Assembly (NCBI GenBank): GCA_963716005.1
Contig: OY970285.1
Span: 2,335,074-2,399,073 of the forward strand
Direction: 5' to 3'
DNA length: 64,000 nt
Source of the DNA: CAVRUF01 sp963716005
Lineage (GTDB): Bacteria; Actinomycetota; Thermoleophilia; Gaiellales; Gaiellaceae
Below, one piece after another: positions 45,352 to 54,140 of the stretch; within the stretch, counting starts at the first letter, position 1; each line of letters begins with the position of its first letter. Below the pieces are notes generated by a model that was not told the origin of the DNA, ran no database searches, and saw only the letters and a list, made by a program, of their open reading frames with translations. Made by a program: the position numbers and the translations under genes.

Positions 45352-45899
45352 GCCGGTTTCGGCGGCTGCGAGGTGTAGCCGTGCTCGAGGACGCGGTAGA
45401 CCATCTCGTCGTAATCGGCCGGATCGGTCGGCGTCCAGGTCGCGAGGCCGTCGACGTACCGGTTGAACATGCAGAAACAGGCCGCGATGAGGACGGTGTC
45501 GTGGATCTCCGTGTCGGTCGCGCCGAGCTCGCGGGCGGCGGCGACGTCGGCCTCGGTCACGAGGCGGCCGCTCTGCTGCACCTTCCCGGCGATCACGAGG
45601 AGCGCCTTGAGCTTGTCGCTGATCGGCGCGGAGGCGGGATCGCGCTTCACCTGCTCCACGAGGTCGACGCCGCCGTCGAGCTGCTCGGCGGCGAACCTGC
45701 TGTGCGAGGTCTGGCAGAACATGCACTCGTTCAGGTTCGAGACGTAGGCCGCGATCAGCTCCCGGTCGCCGCGGCTCAACGTGTTGTCGCCGCGAAGCAG
45801 CACCTCGGTCAGCTCGCGCATCGGCCCCGCGGTTTCGGGGCGGAACTCGAACCCACTGCGGATGCCGGGAACTCCTTCGGGGAGGGCGATGTGCGGCAC
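45348..45899 (-). CDS. AhpD-like/carboxymuconolactone decarboxylase-family protein
   Basis: 183 residues from GTG 45899 with AAGGGAAAG upstream. NECMFCQTSHSRFAAEQL carries the E-C-x2-C-x3-H active site of AhpD-like alkylhydroperoxidases, and SDKLKALLVIAGKVQQS is the second helical motif. The family reduces hydroperoxides with a CxxC disulfide cycle. Convergent, overlapping the fusion gene by 4 bp. Upstream of a zinc ADH and OsmC gene, suggesting an oxidant-defence neighbourhood. Confidence 0.88.
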   Translation of the reverse strand: MPHIALPEGVPGIRSGFEFRPETAGPMRELTEVLLRGDNTLSRGDRELIAAYVSNLNECMFCQTSHSRFAAEQLDGGVDLVEQVKRDPASAPISDKLKALLVIAGKVQQSGRLVTEADVAAARELGATDTEIHDTVLIAACFCMFNRYVDGLATWTPTDPADYDEMVYRVLEHGYTSQPPKPA

Positions 45900-46061
45900 G
45901 GCTTTCCCTTTCGTCGAGCGCTGACTGGTGTCCAGACGATAACCGCGCCCGTCGGCCCGGGCCCGAACTGCGGCAAACCCCGCATGGAGGATCGGTGCTG
46001 CCTCCGATGCCGTACGTCGATGTGCGGCGGATGCTGAGGAAAAGAGAGAAGGGAGGATCCC

Positions 46062-47159
46062 GTGAAAGCGCTCGTCTACCACGGACCGGGAGAAAGGGCT
46101 TGGGAGTCAGTGCCCGACCCGGCTATCAAGGAGCCGGGAGACGTCGTCGTGAAGATCGACACGTCGACAATCTGCGGCACCGACCTGCACATCCTCAAAG
46201 GCGATGTCCCCGAGGTCGAGCCGGGCACGATTCTCGGCCACGAGGCTGTCGGCACCGTCGTCGAGGTCGGCTCCGCGGTGACCACACTCGCCGAGGGCGA
46301 CCGCGTCCTCGTCTCGTGCATCACGTCGTGCGGCCGCTGCCGCTTCTGCCGTGAGGGCCACTACGGACTCTGCACGGGCGGAGGAGGCTGGATCTTCGGC
46401 CACCTGATCGACGGTCTCCAGGCCGAGTACGCCCGCGTGCCGTTCGCCGACACGTCGGTCTACAAGATTCCGGAGGGACTCTCCGACGAGGACGTCCTGT
46501 TCCTCGCCGACATCCTTCCGACCGCTTGGGAGGTCGGCGTTCTGAACGGCGGCGTCCGCCCCGGCGACACCGTCGCGATCGTCGGAGCAGGCCCGATCGG
46601 GCTTGCGACGATCATGACCGCGAAGCTCCTCACGCCGGGGAAGATCGTCGCGATTGACCTCGCCGACTCGCGTCTCGCAAAGGCGCTCGACTTCGGCGCG
46701 GACGTGGCGATCAACAACGGCTCCGAGGATGCCGTCGCGCGGATCATGGATCTGACGAACGGGCAGGGCGCTGACGTCGCCATCGAGGCGGTCGGAGTGC
46801 CCGAGACGTTTGAGCTCTGCGCCGAGCTCATCCGGCCGGGCGGCCGCGTCGCGAACGTGGGCGTCCACGGTCATTCGGCGACGCTGCACCTCGAGAAGCT
46901 GTGGATCCGCGACGTGACGATCACCACGGGTCTCGTGGATACGTCCACGACGCCGCAGCTGCTCCAGCTGATCGCGGACGGACGGCTCGATCCGACACCG
47001 CTGGCAACGCACCACTACGAGCTCGGGGAGACGGAGGAGGCGTACACGACGTTCGCCGACGCCGCGACCACGAACGCGCTCAAGGTCGTGCTGAGCGGCC
47101 ATCCCGTGCACCTCGCCGCAGCGAAGACGGCGGGCGACCTGGCCGAGAGCACGAAGTAG
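46062..47159 (+). CDS. Zinc-dependent alcohol dehydrogenase
   Basis: 365 residues from GTG 46062 with AGGGAGG upstream. Catalytic Zn motif TSTICGTDLHILKG and LGHEAVGTVVEVG, structural Zn CGRCRFC then HYGLC, and Rossmann VAIVGAGPIGLATIM. Normal length, intact. Zinc ADH family of mixed substrate range. Neighbours are peroxidase-like and OsmC genes. Confidence 0.9.
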   Translation: MKALVYHGPGERAWESVPDPAIKEPGDVVVKIDTSTICGTDLHILKGDVPEVEPGTILGHEAVGTVVEVGSAVTTLAEGDRVLVSCITSCGRCRFCREGHYGLCTGGGGWIFGHLIDGLQAEYARVPFADTSVYKIPEGLSDEDVLFLADILPTAWEVGVLNGGVRPGDTVAIVGAGPIGLATIMTAKLLTPGKIVAIDLADSRLAKALDFGADVAINNGSEDAVARIMDLTNGQGADVAIEAVGVPETFELCAELIRPGGRVANVGVHGHSATLHLEKLWIRDVTITTGLVDTSTTPQLLQLIADGRLDPTPLATHHYELGETEEAYTTFADAATTNALKVVLSGHPVHLAAAKTAGDLAESTK

Positions 47160-47165
47160 GACGGT

Positions 47166-47201
47166 GGAGGGCCGGGCGCTCTCGCGGCGCCCGGCCCCTC
47201 C
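47166..47201 (+). terminator. Hairpin between ADH and OsmC genes
   Basis: GGAGGGCCGGGCGC (47166-47179) and GCGCCCGGCCCCTCC (47187-47201) pair with a single-base bulge. No T tract. Its 3' arm ends 17 bp before the OsmC start. Confidence 0.5.
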
Positions 47202-47217
47202 GTCCCGGAGGAGGACG

Positions 47218-47679
47218 ATGACGGCCGCAAAGCCAACCGTGCGGGCAAAGGAGTTCCACTTCCCGGTATCCGTTGAGTGGGTCGGCGAGCGCCGCGTCGC
47301 CGCGGGCGTGGAGGGCAAGGACGCGGTCGAGATCACGGCGCCGCCGGTCTTCCGCGGCACCGATCCCGCGACCTGGAGCCCCGAGGACTTCTTCGTCGCC
47401 GCGGCCGCGTCGTGCCTGGCCGTCACCTTCACCGGGCTCGCCGCCCGCGCGGGGCTGTCCTATGAGAGCCTCGCCGTGAACGCCGACGGCGTCGTCGGCA
47501 AGCGCGGCGACGGACGCTTCGGCTTCACCCGGCTAGCGCTTGCAGTCGAGATCGAGACCGGGCACGGCGACGAGGTGCAGGCCCGGGTGTTGGCCGAGGA
47601 GGCCGAGCGCACCTGCCTCGTCTCGGCGTCGCTCGACGTCTCCGTCGCCACGACGATCGAGGTCGTGAGCCCGCAGTAG
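47218..47679 (+). CDS. OsmC family peroxiredoxin
   Basis: 153 residues from ATG 47218 with GGAGGAGG upstream. The two catalytic Cys lie in FFVAAAASCLAVTF and EEAERTCLVSAS, as in OsmC. The intervening EITAPPVFRGTD and the C-terminal DVSVATTIEVV complete the fold. OsmC proteins reduce organic hydroperoxides. Same strand as the ADH, separated by a hairpin. Confidence 0.92.
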   Translation: MTAAKPTVRAKEFHFPVSVEWVGERRVAAGVEGKDAVEITAPPVFRGTDPATWSPEDFFVAAAASCLAVTFTGLAARAGLSYESLAVNADGVVGKRGDGRFGFTRLALAVEIETGHGDEVQARVLAEEAERTCLVSASLDVSVATTIEVVSPQ

Positions 47680-47762
47680 CGCAGCGACGAGATGCGGACG
47701 CCGGACTCCGCGGGACCGGACTTGATCTCACACGCGGGGCTCTGCGGCCGTTTGACACAGTG

Positions 47763-48659
47763 ATGGCGATGCGGACGGAGGCTGTGACGACGCCGGTTGC
47801 CGGCCGCACGGACATTCCCGCTCTGGTCGCCGCGCTCGTGACGGTGACGGCGTGGGCGTCGGCGTTCGTCGGGATCCGGGCCGCGGGCGAAGCGCTCTCG
47901 CCGGGTGCGCTCGCGCTGGGACGGCTGCTCGTCTGCTGCGCCGTGCTCGGTGCGTTCGCGCTCGTGCGCCGTGAGCCGTTGCCGCAGCGGCGGGACCTCC
48001 TGGCGATCGCGATGGTCGGCGTGCTCTGGCTCGGCGTCTACAGCGTCGCGCTCAACGAGGCCGAGCGGCGCGTGGACGCAGGTACGGCGGCGATGCTCGT
48101 CAACATCGGGCCGATCCTGATCGCCGTCCTGGCCGGGTTCTTTCTCCGCGAGGGCTTTCCGCCCGGGCTCTTCGCCGGGTGCGCCATCGCCTTCGCCGGC
48201 TGCGCCGTGATCGCCTTCGCCACGTCCCAGTCGGGGACGCGGGCCGGCCTCGGCGTCGTGCTCTGCGTCGTGGCGGCGCTCGCCTACTCCGTCGCCGTGA
48301 TCTTCCAGAAGCCGGTGCTGAAGCGCGTGTCGGCGTTCCAGGTCGTCTGGCTCGCCTCCGTGGCCGCGACCCTCGCGTGCCTGCCGTTCGCGCCTACGTT
48401 GGCGCGTGAAGCCGCGGACGCCGAGACCTCCGTACTCGTCTGGGTGGTCTACCTCGGCGTCGTCCCGACGGCGCTCGGCTTCGCGACCTGGGCGTTCGCG
48501 TTGAATCGGACGAGCGCCGGCCGCATGGGCTCGGTGACGTACCTGATCCCGCCGATCGCGATCCTGCTCGGCTGGGCGCTGCTCGCAGAAACCCCGCCCT
48601 GGCTGGCCGTCGCCGGCGGCGCGCTTTGCCTCGGCGGTGTCGCGCTCGCTCGCCGCTAG
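47763..48659 (+). CDS. EamA family DMT transporter
   Basis: 298 residues (ATG 47763; ATG 47769 also possible). Ten hydrophobic helices in two five-helix halves: ALVAALVTVTAWASAFVG, ARLLVCCAVLG-type, FLREGFPPGLFAGCAIAF, then a second half with IFQKPVLKRVSAFQV and TALGFATWAFALNRTSAG. Typical of DMT exporters of amino acids or metabolites. Intact. Convergent with the next small gene (overlap 4 bp). Confidence 0.9.
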   Translation: MAMRTEAVTTPVAGRTDIPALVAALVTVTAWASAFVGIRAAGEALSPGALALGRLLVCCAVLGAFALVRREPLPQRRDLLAIAMVGVLWLGVYSVALNEAERRVDAGTAAMLVNIGPILIAVLAGFFLREGFPPGLFAGCAIAFAGCAVIAFATSQSGTRAGLGVVLCVVAALAYSVAVIFQKPVLKRVSAFQVVWLASVAATLACLPFAPTLAREAADAETSVLVWVVYLGVVPTALGFATWAFALNRTSAGRMGSVTYLIPPIAILLGWALLAETPPWLAVAGGALCLGGVALARR

Positions 48660-49130
48660 CGCCGCTCGAACAGACTGCCGAACTGGTCGAGGAGCGACGA
48701 GCCGCCCTCGATCAGCCAGTCGATCGGGGCGCGCTCGACCACCGCCCGGATGATCCCGGCTTCGATGCTGCCGATGTCGTCGCGCTCCTCCGCGTCCGCG
48801 ATCGCCTCGTCGAGCCCTGGACCGGATGGCGCGCTCGAGCGTCTCCTCGTCCCACTCGACGTCGCGGCCGAGCTCGGAGTCGAGCGAGAGGACGAGCTCC
48901 TCGCGCGTCGTGTCGAGCTCGCAGGCGGCGCCGTCGAGCCCGTCGAGGACGATCCGCTGGACGGTCGCGTCGAGGCCGGCGCCGGGGAAGGTCTCCCGCG
49001 GCTGGCACGGGTCGGCGACCTTCGAGTCGCCGTAGCTGAGCGCACCCTGGGCAAGCTCGAACGCGATCAGCAAGACCGCGAAGATCCCAAGCGCGGCGAG
49101 CGCGAGCCGTCCCTGGCGCTCGCGGGTCAC
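48656..49130 (-). CDS. Small membrane-anchored protein (one frameshift)
   Basis: GTG 49130 overlaps the MFS stop (GTGA). One N-terminal helix (LALAALGIFAVLLIAFELA) is followed by an exported domain with DPCQPRETFPGAGLDATVQR and ACELDTTREELVL, two Cys that could pair. A shift near 48824 (TCC-GGG as TCCAGGG) joins the C-terminal GLDEAIADAEERDDIGSIEA and VERAPIDWLIEGG. About 157 residues. No family known. Being coupled to an MFS transporter gene, it may be a periplasmic-side partner. Confidence 0.72.
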
Positions 49131-50503
49131 GCGGGCTTCCTCCGCGTGAAGAAGAACCCGGCGACCGCGGCCCCGAGCGCGAACAGCGCCGTGAGGAAGA
49201 ACGACGAGCGGAACGAGCGGGTGAGCACCGCCTGGACGGATTCGAGCAGCGAGTCGCGCGCCGCGGCGATGTCGTCGTTGTCCTCTGCGCCGTGCTCGTC
49301 GAACGGCCGGGCGAGGTCGGGGAGCTCCCCGTCGGGCACGCGCTGGAACTCGCGGTAGATGTCGAGCGCGATCGGGACCTTCTGGGTCAGCGGCAGGTCC
49401 GCGTCGAGGACGACCGCCGTGGCGTTCAGGGTCGCGGTCTCCTCCGCCTGGTCGAGCTCGGAGGACAGGAGCGGCGCGATCGCGAGCAGGCCGATCACGA
49501 GGCCCACGTGGCGAACGCCGACCGAGGTCGTTCCGCTGCGCATGAGGTCGCCCTCGCGCGCCAGCGACGCGCGGGTGAGCGGCGGCAGTGCGAGCCCGAG
49601 ACCGACCCCGGCGAGCGCGAGCGCGGGAACCGCGTAGGCGGCCTCGCTGGCGGGAAGGAGCGCGAGTGCGATGAGCCCGGCGGCCAGGAGCAGCGAGCCG
49701 CCGACGACGTCCAGCGGGGCGGAAAGCCGCGCCGAGAGTGGCCTGGCGGCCAGCGCCGCGAGCGGCAACGCGCTGACGACCGCCGCGCCCGCGAGCGGCC
49801 CGTAGCCCCACGCCGTGACGACGAGGAGCACCGAGAGGAAGAGCGCGCCGACGAGGGCGGCGTAGGTGAGGATGAGCGCGAGGGCGGAGCCGAGCGGCGC
49901 GCGCCCACGTTCCGCCGGAGGCGCGAGCCCGCGCGCGAGCGGATGGAGCGCGGCGACGATAGCCGCGGCCGCCAGCGGCGCCTGGACGGCGAAGATCGCG
50001 CGCCAGTCGAACGCCTCCGTGAGGACGCCGCCGAAAGCGGGCCCGACCGCGGTTCCCAGCGTTCCGGCAGCGACCCAGAGCGCGATCGCGCGTCCTCGAT
50101 CGCCGCTCAGGACGACGAGCAGCGGCAGCGACGCGGCCAGGAGGAACGCGGCCCCGATCCCCTGGGCGACCCTCCCGCCGACGAGCACACCGAGGCTGTC
50201 CGAGAACGCGCAAACGATCGACGAGACGAAGAAGACTCCGAGCCCCGCGAGCGCAAGCCAGGCCGGCCGGACCCGCCGCAGGAACGGCAGCAGCGCGAAT
50301 GCGCCGACGACGACCGCGAAGTTGTACGCGGTGACGACCCAGGAGATCTCCGGGATGGTCGTCTGCAGCTCCAGGAAGAGCTCGGGGAGCGCGAGGACGA
50401 CGATCGACGAGTCGGCGAACGCGACCGCGACCGAGACGACGAGCGCGATCTCGAGCGCGAGGCGGTGCCTGGGTGCGGCGGGCGCGGCTTCGATGCCGGG
50501 CAG
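49127..50503 (-). CDS. MFS transporter
   Basis: 458 codons with open frame from a CTG at 50503. A stop lies upstream in frame and no ATG, GTG or TTG precedes the first membrane helix, so CTG or a lost start is needed. Twelve to fourteen hydrophobic segments (IALVVSVAVAFADSSIVVLA, WVVTAYNFAVVVGAFALLPF, then GRVAQGIGAAFLLAASLPL) with D-R-G-R-A after helix 4, as in drug-proton antiporters (DHA2-like). A -10-like TACCGT ends 7 nt before the CTG on this strand. A hydrophilic stretch (about residues 380-420) lies between the last helices. Confidence 0.8.
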   Translation of the reverse strand: MPGIEAAPAAPRHRLALEIALVVSVAVAFADSSIVVLALPELFLELQTTIPEISWVVTAYNFAVVVGAFALLPFLRRVRPAWLALAGLGVFFVSSIVCAFSDSLGVLVGGRVAQGIGAAFLLAASLPLLVVLSGDRGRAIALWVAAGTLGTAVGPAFGGVLTEAFDWRAIFAVQAPLAAAAIVAALHPLARGLAPPAERGRAPLGSALALILTYAALVGALFLSVLLVVTAWGYGPLAGAAVVSALPLAALAARPLSARLSAPLDVVGGSLLLAAGLIALALLPASEAAYAVPALALAGVGLGLALPPLTRASLAREGDLMRSGTTSVGVRHVGLVIGLLAIAPLLSSELDQAEETATLNATAVVLDADLPLTQKVPIALDIYREFQRVPDGELPDLARPFDEHGAEDNDDIAAARDSLLESVQAVLTRSFRSSFFLTALFALGAAVAGFFFTRRKPA

Positions 50504-50510
50504 CCTAGTG

Positions 50511-50520
50511 ACGGTACAGT
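50511..50520. promoter_or_regulatory. Overlapping divergent -10 boxes
   Basis: TACAGT on the plus strand (50515-50520) ends 6 nt before GTG 50527. TACCGT on the minus strand (50511-50516) ends 7 nt before CTG 50503. They share the TA pair at 50515-50516, so the MFS and LAL genes would be mutually exclusive in initiation. Confidence 0.5.
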
Positions 50521-50526
50521 GGCCGG

Positions 50527-53109
50527 GTGGCGCTCATGGAGCGCGAACCGCAGCTCGAGGCGCTCGCCGCCGCATTCGACGCGAGTGCGTCCACCGGCTC
50601 CGTGGTGCTGGTCGCCGGTGAAGCCGGGATCGGCAAGACCGCGCTCGTGGGGGAGTTCGCCGAGCGCGCTCCGCGCCGTGCGCGCGTCGTCTGGAGCCGG
50701 TGCGACGACCTCGTCGTACCGCGGCCGCTCGGCGCGGTGCGCGACCTGTCGCTTCAGTCCGACCCCGCGCTCGGGGAGGCGCTGCACGCGGGACGGCGCG
50801 CCGAGCTGCTCGAGGCGGTTCGCGCGGAGATCGCGCGGGAACCGGGGACGGTGTGGATCGTCGAGGACGTCCACTGGGCGGACGGCGCGTCCCTCGACGT
50901 CCTGACGTTCCTGGGGCGCCGGATCGAGGAGCTCGCCGCGTTGATCGTGCTCACCTTCCGTGACGACGAGCTGACGGCGGATCATCCGCTGCAGCGTGTG
51001 CTCGGATCGCTCCCGTCCGCGGCCGTCCGGCGGGTGCACGTGCCGCTGCTCTCGCGCGACGCGGTGGCGGCGCTGGCCGGGGTCCCTGCCGACGAGCTGT
51101 ACGCGGCCACCGGTGGGAACGCGTTCTTCGTCACCGAGGCGATCGCCGCCGGGGGCGAGCTACCGCCGCCCTCGGTGCGTGATGCCGTATTGGCACGCGC
51201 GGGGAAGCTCACCACAGACGCGCGGACGACGCTCGAGCTCGTCGCGGTCGTGCCGGGCGCGGCCGAGCTCTGGCTCGTGCGGGAGGCCGACGCGACGGAC
51301 GGGCTCGCCGAGTGCGAGGAGCGCGGGCTGCTGGTCGTCGAGGGCGGGGTCGTCCGCTTCCGGCACGAGCTCGCCCGCCGGGTGATCGAGGAGTCGCTTC
51401 CCGGCGGGCGTCGCGCGGAGCTGCACCGCCGCGTGGTCGAAGCGCTTCTCCATGGAGACGTCGATCCGGCGCGGCTGGTGCACCACGCCGTCGAGGCGGG
51501 CGACCCCGCGAGCACGGTCGAGCTCTCGCTGCGCGCCGCCCGCGCGGCGGCCGAAGCACGCGCGCACGCAGAGGCCGCCGCCCACTACGCCCGGGTGCTC
51601 GACCATCGCGAGCTGCTCGACGAGAACGATCTCGCCGACGTGCTCGAAGCCTTCGCCGTCGAGAGCTATGCGGCGGGCCGAGCCGATCCTGCGCTGGTGG
51701 CCTGTCACGAGGCTGTGTCCCTGCGGCGCGCGGCGGGCGACGCCGAGCGGCTGGCCGACGACCTGCGCATGCTCTCGCGGCTGCTCTGGTGGGCGAGCGG
51801 CGACGGCGCCGCGGCGGCGCAGGCCGGTGACGAGGCGGTCGAGCTCCTCGAACCTCTCGGCCCGAGCCTCGGCCTCGCGCTCGCGTACGCGAACCGCGCG
51901 CAGCTGCTCATGCTGTCGCAGCGGGAAGAGGAGGCGGTTGCAGTCGGCGAGCGCGCGATCGCGCTGGCCCGCGAGTTCGACGACGACGCCGCTCTCGTGC
52001 ACGCGCAGACGACCGTCGGGTCGGCGCTCTCCTACGCACGCGGCCTCGGGGTCGGGGGCTCCCTGCTCGCGGACGCGATCCGGCTCGGCATCACCGTCGG
52101 CGCCGACGAGCAGGTCTGTCGTGCCGCCGTCAACGTCGCCTGGACGGCCATCGACTGGCAGCAGCTCGACCGGGCGGAGGCCGACTGTGCGAGGGCGCTC
52201 ACGCTTGCCGACGCGCGGGAGAACCGGGCCTTCCGGCTCTATTCGCTCGCGACCCGAGCGCGACTTCACGTCGCGCTGGGCCGGTGGGATGCCGCCGTCG
52301 CCGACGCCGAGGAAGTCCTGGCGCAGGCCGAGGGCCCGGCCGTCGCGCGGATACCGTCGCTCATCTGCCTCGGCCTCGTCGAGGGGCGTCGCGGAGAAGC
52401 GCGCGCAGAGGCCTTGCTCGCCGAGGCAGACGGCATGGCAAAGGCGACCGGCGAGCTCCAGCGCCTGCGGCCCGCCGCCTGCGCGCTCGCCGAGTTGGCC
52501 TGGCTGCGCGACGATCGTGATGCGATCGACGAGGTGACGCGTGCGCCGTACGCGCTCGCGTGCGAGATCGGGAACGGCTGGGACATCGGCGAGCTCGCAA
52601 GCTGGCGCTGGCGCGCCGGCGTCCTGGGCGACGTCCCGGACTGCGCCGAGCCCCACCGGTTGCTGATCTCGGGGGATCCGCTGGCCGCGGCCGAGAGCTG
52701 GCGCGCCATCGGCGACCGCTACCAGGTCGCGCTCTGCCTCGGCGAGAGCCACGATCCGGAGGCGCTCGCCGAGGCGCTGGCGATCGCCGAGAGCCTCGGC
52801 GCCGAGGCCCTCGCGCCGCGGCTCCGCCGACGCCTCCGGGCGCTCGGCGAGAGCGTCCCGCGCGGGCCGCGGCCGTCCACCCGCGCCAATCCGGTCGGGC
52901 TCACGAGCCGGCAGCTCGAGGTTCTCGAGCTCGTTGGAACGGGCGCGACTAACGCCGAGATCGCCCGCCAGCTCTTCCTCAGCCCGAAGACCGTCGAGCA
53001 CCACGTGGGCGCGGTGCTGGCGAAACTCCGCGTCACGAGCCGTGCGGCGGCCGTGGCACGGGCCCACGAGCTGGGACTCGTCGAATCCGGGGCGAAGACG
53101 CCAACTTAG
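50527..53109 (+). CDS. LuxR-family LAL regulator with AAA ATPase
   Basis: 860 residues from GTG 50527 (ATG 50536 also possible). N-terminal Walker A VLVAGEAGIGKTALVGEF and Walker B TVWIVEDVHWADG, a long TPR-like middle part of alpha helices, and a C-terminal LuxR HTH (LTSRQLEVLELVGTGATNAE, LFLSPKTVEHHVGAVLAKLR). LAL regulators respond to small-molecule signals in actinobacteria. Divergent from the MFS gene with overlapping -10 boxes, so it probably regulates that transporter. Confidence 0.9.
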   Translation: MALMEREPQLEALAAAFDASASTGSVVLVAGEAGIGKTALVGEFAERAPRRARVVWSRCDDLVVPRPLGAVRDLSLQSDPALGEALHAGRRAELLEAVRAEIAREPGTVWIVEDVHWADGASLDVLTFLGRRIEELAALIVLTFRDDELTADHPLQRVLGSLPSAAVRRVHVPLLSRDAVAALAGVPADELYAATGGNAFFVTEAIAAGGELPPPSVRDAVLARAGKLTTDARTTLELVAVVPGAAELWLVREADATDGLAECEERGLLVVEGGVVRFRHELARRVIEESLPGGRRAELHRRVVEALLHGDVDPARLVHHAVEAGDPASTVELSLRAARAAAEARAHAEAAAHYARVLDHRELLDENDLADVLEAFAVESYAAGRADPALVACHEAVSLRRAAGDAERLADDLRMLSRLLWWASGDGAAAAQAGDEAVELLEPLGPSLGLALAYANRAQLLMLSQREEEAVAVGERAIALAREFDDDAALVHAQTTVGSALSYARGLGVGGSLLADAIRLGITVGADEQVCRAAVNVAWTAIDWQQLDRAEADCARALTLADARENRAFRLYSLATRARLHVALGRWDAAVADAEEVLAQAEGPAVARIPSLICLGLVEGRRGEARAEALLAEADGMAKATGELQRLRPAACALAELAWLRDDRDAIDEVTRAPYALACEIGNGWDIGELASWRWRAGVLGDVPDCAEPHRLLISGDPLAAAESWRAIGDRYQVALCLGESHDPEALAEALAIAESLGAEALAPRLRRRLRALGESVPRGPRPSTRANPVGLTSRQLEVLELVGTGATNAEIARQLFLSPKTVEHHVGAVLAKLRVTSRAAAVARAHELGLVESGAKTPT

Positions 53110-53186
53110 GGGCGTTTCCCGATGCCAGGACGGGGGACTCGGCATAGCGTCGATCATTCGCCGCAAACTCCGAGGAGGACTCAGTC

Positions 53187-54050
53187 ATGGCAACGTCCAC
53201 ATTCGACCCGCTCGCCTACAAGGAAACCACCCGGGCCCAGTGGCAGGAAGCAGCGGAAGCCTGGAACCGCTGGGGACCCACGCTCGAGCAGTGGCTCGGC
53301 GAGGCGACGGAGCTGATGCTCGACCAGGCCGGCGTCGGCCCCGGAGCGCAGGTGCTCGACCTGGCCGCCGGCGCCGGCGGCCAGACGATCGCCGCGGCGC
53401 GTCGCGTCGGCCCGAACGGGCGCGTGGTCGCGACGGACATCTCCCCGAGGATCCTGGCCTACGCCGCCGATGCGGCCCGCGAGGCCGGGCTCGAGAACGT
53501 CGAGATCCAGGAGATGGACGGCGAAGCGCTCGCCTTCGAGGACGGAACGTTCGACGCCGTCATCTCCCGCGTCGGGCTCATCTACTTCCCGGACCAGCAG
53601 GGCGCGCTGCGCGAGATTCACCGCGTGCTGAAGCCGGGCGGCCGCCTCTCCGCGATCGTCTACTCGACGGCGGAGCGCAACCCGTTCTTCTCGATCCCGG
53701 TCGGGATCATCCGGCGCATCGCCGGCCTGCCCGCGCCCGCGCCCGGGCTTCCTGGGCCGTTCAGCCTCGGCAGCCCCGGCGTGCTCGACACGGCGTACGA
53801 GAACGCCGGCTTCGAAGACGTCGACGTGCGCGCGGTCGATGCGCCCGTCCGCTTCGCAACCGCGGCGGAGTGCGTCCGCTTCGAACGCGAGTCGTTCGGC
53901 GCCCTCCACGCGATGCTCGCCGGCGTGTCCGAGGCCGAGCGCGACCAGGCCTGGAGCGAGATCGAGACGGAGCTCGGACAGTTCGAGAGCAGCGCCGGGT
54001 TCGAAGGCCCCTGCCAGCTCCTCGTCGGAGGCGCCCGCCGCAGCGGCTGA
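53187..54050 (+). CDS. SAM-dependent methyltransferase (UbiE-like)
   Basis: 287 residues from ATG 53187 with GAGGAGGA upstream. Motif I VLDLAAGAGGQTIAAA, then VVATDISPRILAYAAD, motif II FDAVISRVGLIYFPDQ, and HRVLKPGGRLS. Class I fold with a C-terminal region suited to substrate binding. Substrate unknown. Followed by a second methyltransferase gene on the same strand. Confidence 0.9.
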   Translation: MATSTFDPLAYKETTRAQWQEAAEAWNRWGPTLEQWLGEATELMLDQAGVGPGAQVLDLAAGAGGQTIAAARRVGPNGRVVATDISPRILAYAADAAREAGLENVEIQEMDGEALAFEDGTFDAVISRVGLIYFPDQQGALREIHRVLKPGGRLSAIVYSTAERNPFFSIPVGIIRRIAGLPAPAPGLPGPFSLGSPGVLDTAYENAGFEDVDVRAVDAPVRFATAAECVRFERESFGALHAMLAGVSEAERDQAWSEIETELGQFESSAGFEGPCQLLVGGARRSG

Positions 54051-54140
54051 CCTTCAGTGAGCGGGCGCGCGCGCCCGAGACTCCAGAGGCGGTTGGGCTC
54101 GCATAGCCTGTCGCTGCCCCGTCTGAAGGGAGGGAGGGCG

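Noticed and set aside
42169..46037. Very long open frames on both strands over the fusion gene (over 1100 codons each)
   Set aside because: They are Arg/Pro/Gly-rich shadows expected in high-GC codon frames. Only the frame 42220-45351 has domain motifs.
47755..47760. TTGACA as a -35 box for the EamA gene
   Set aside because: It lies 3 bp before the start codon, too close to direct its transcription.
54057..54140. N-terminal extension of the second methyltransferase from GTG 54057
   Set aside because: The extension is Arg-rich without homology, and the ATG at 54141 has a strong Shine-Dalgarno.
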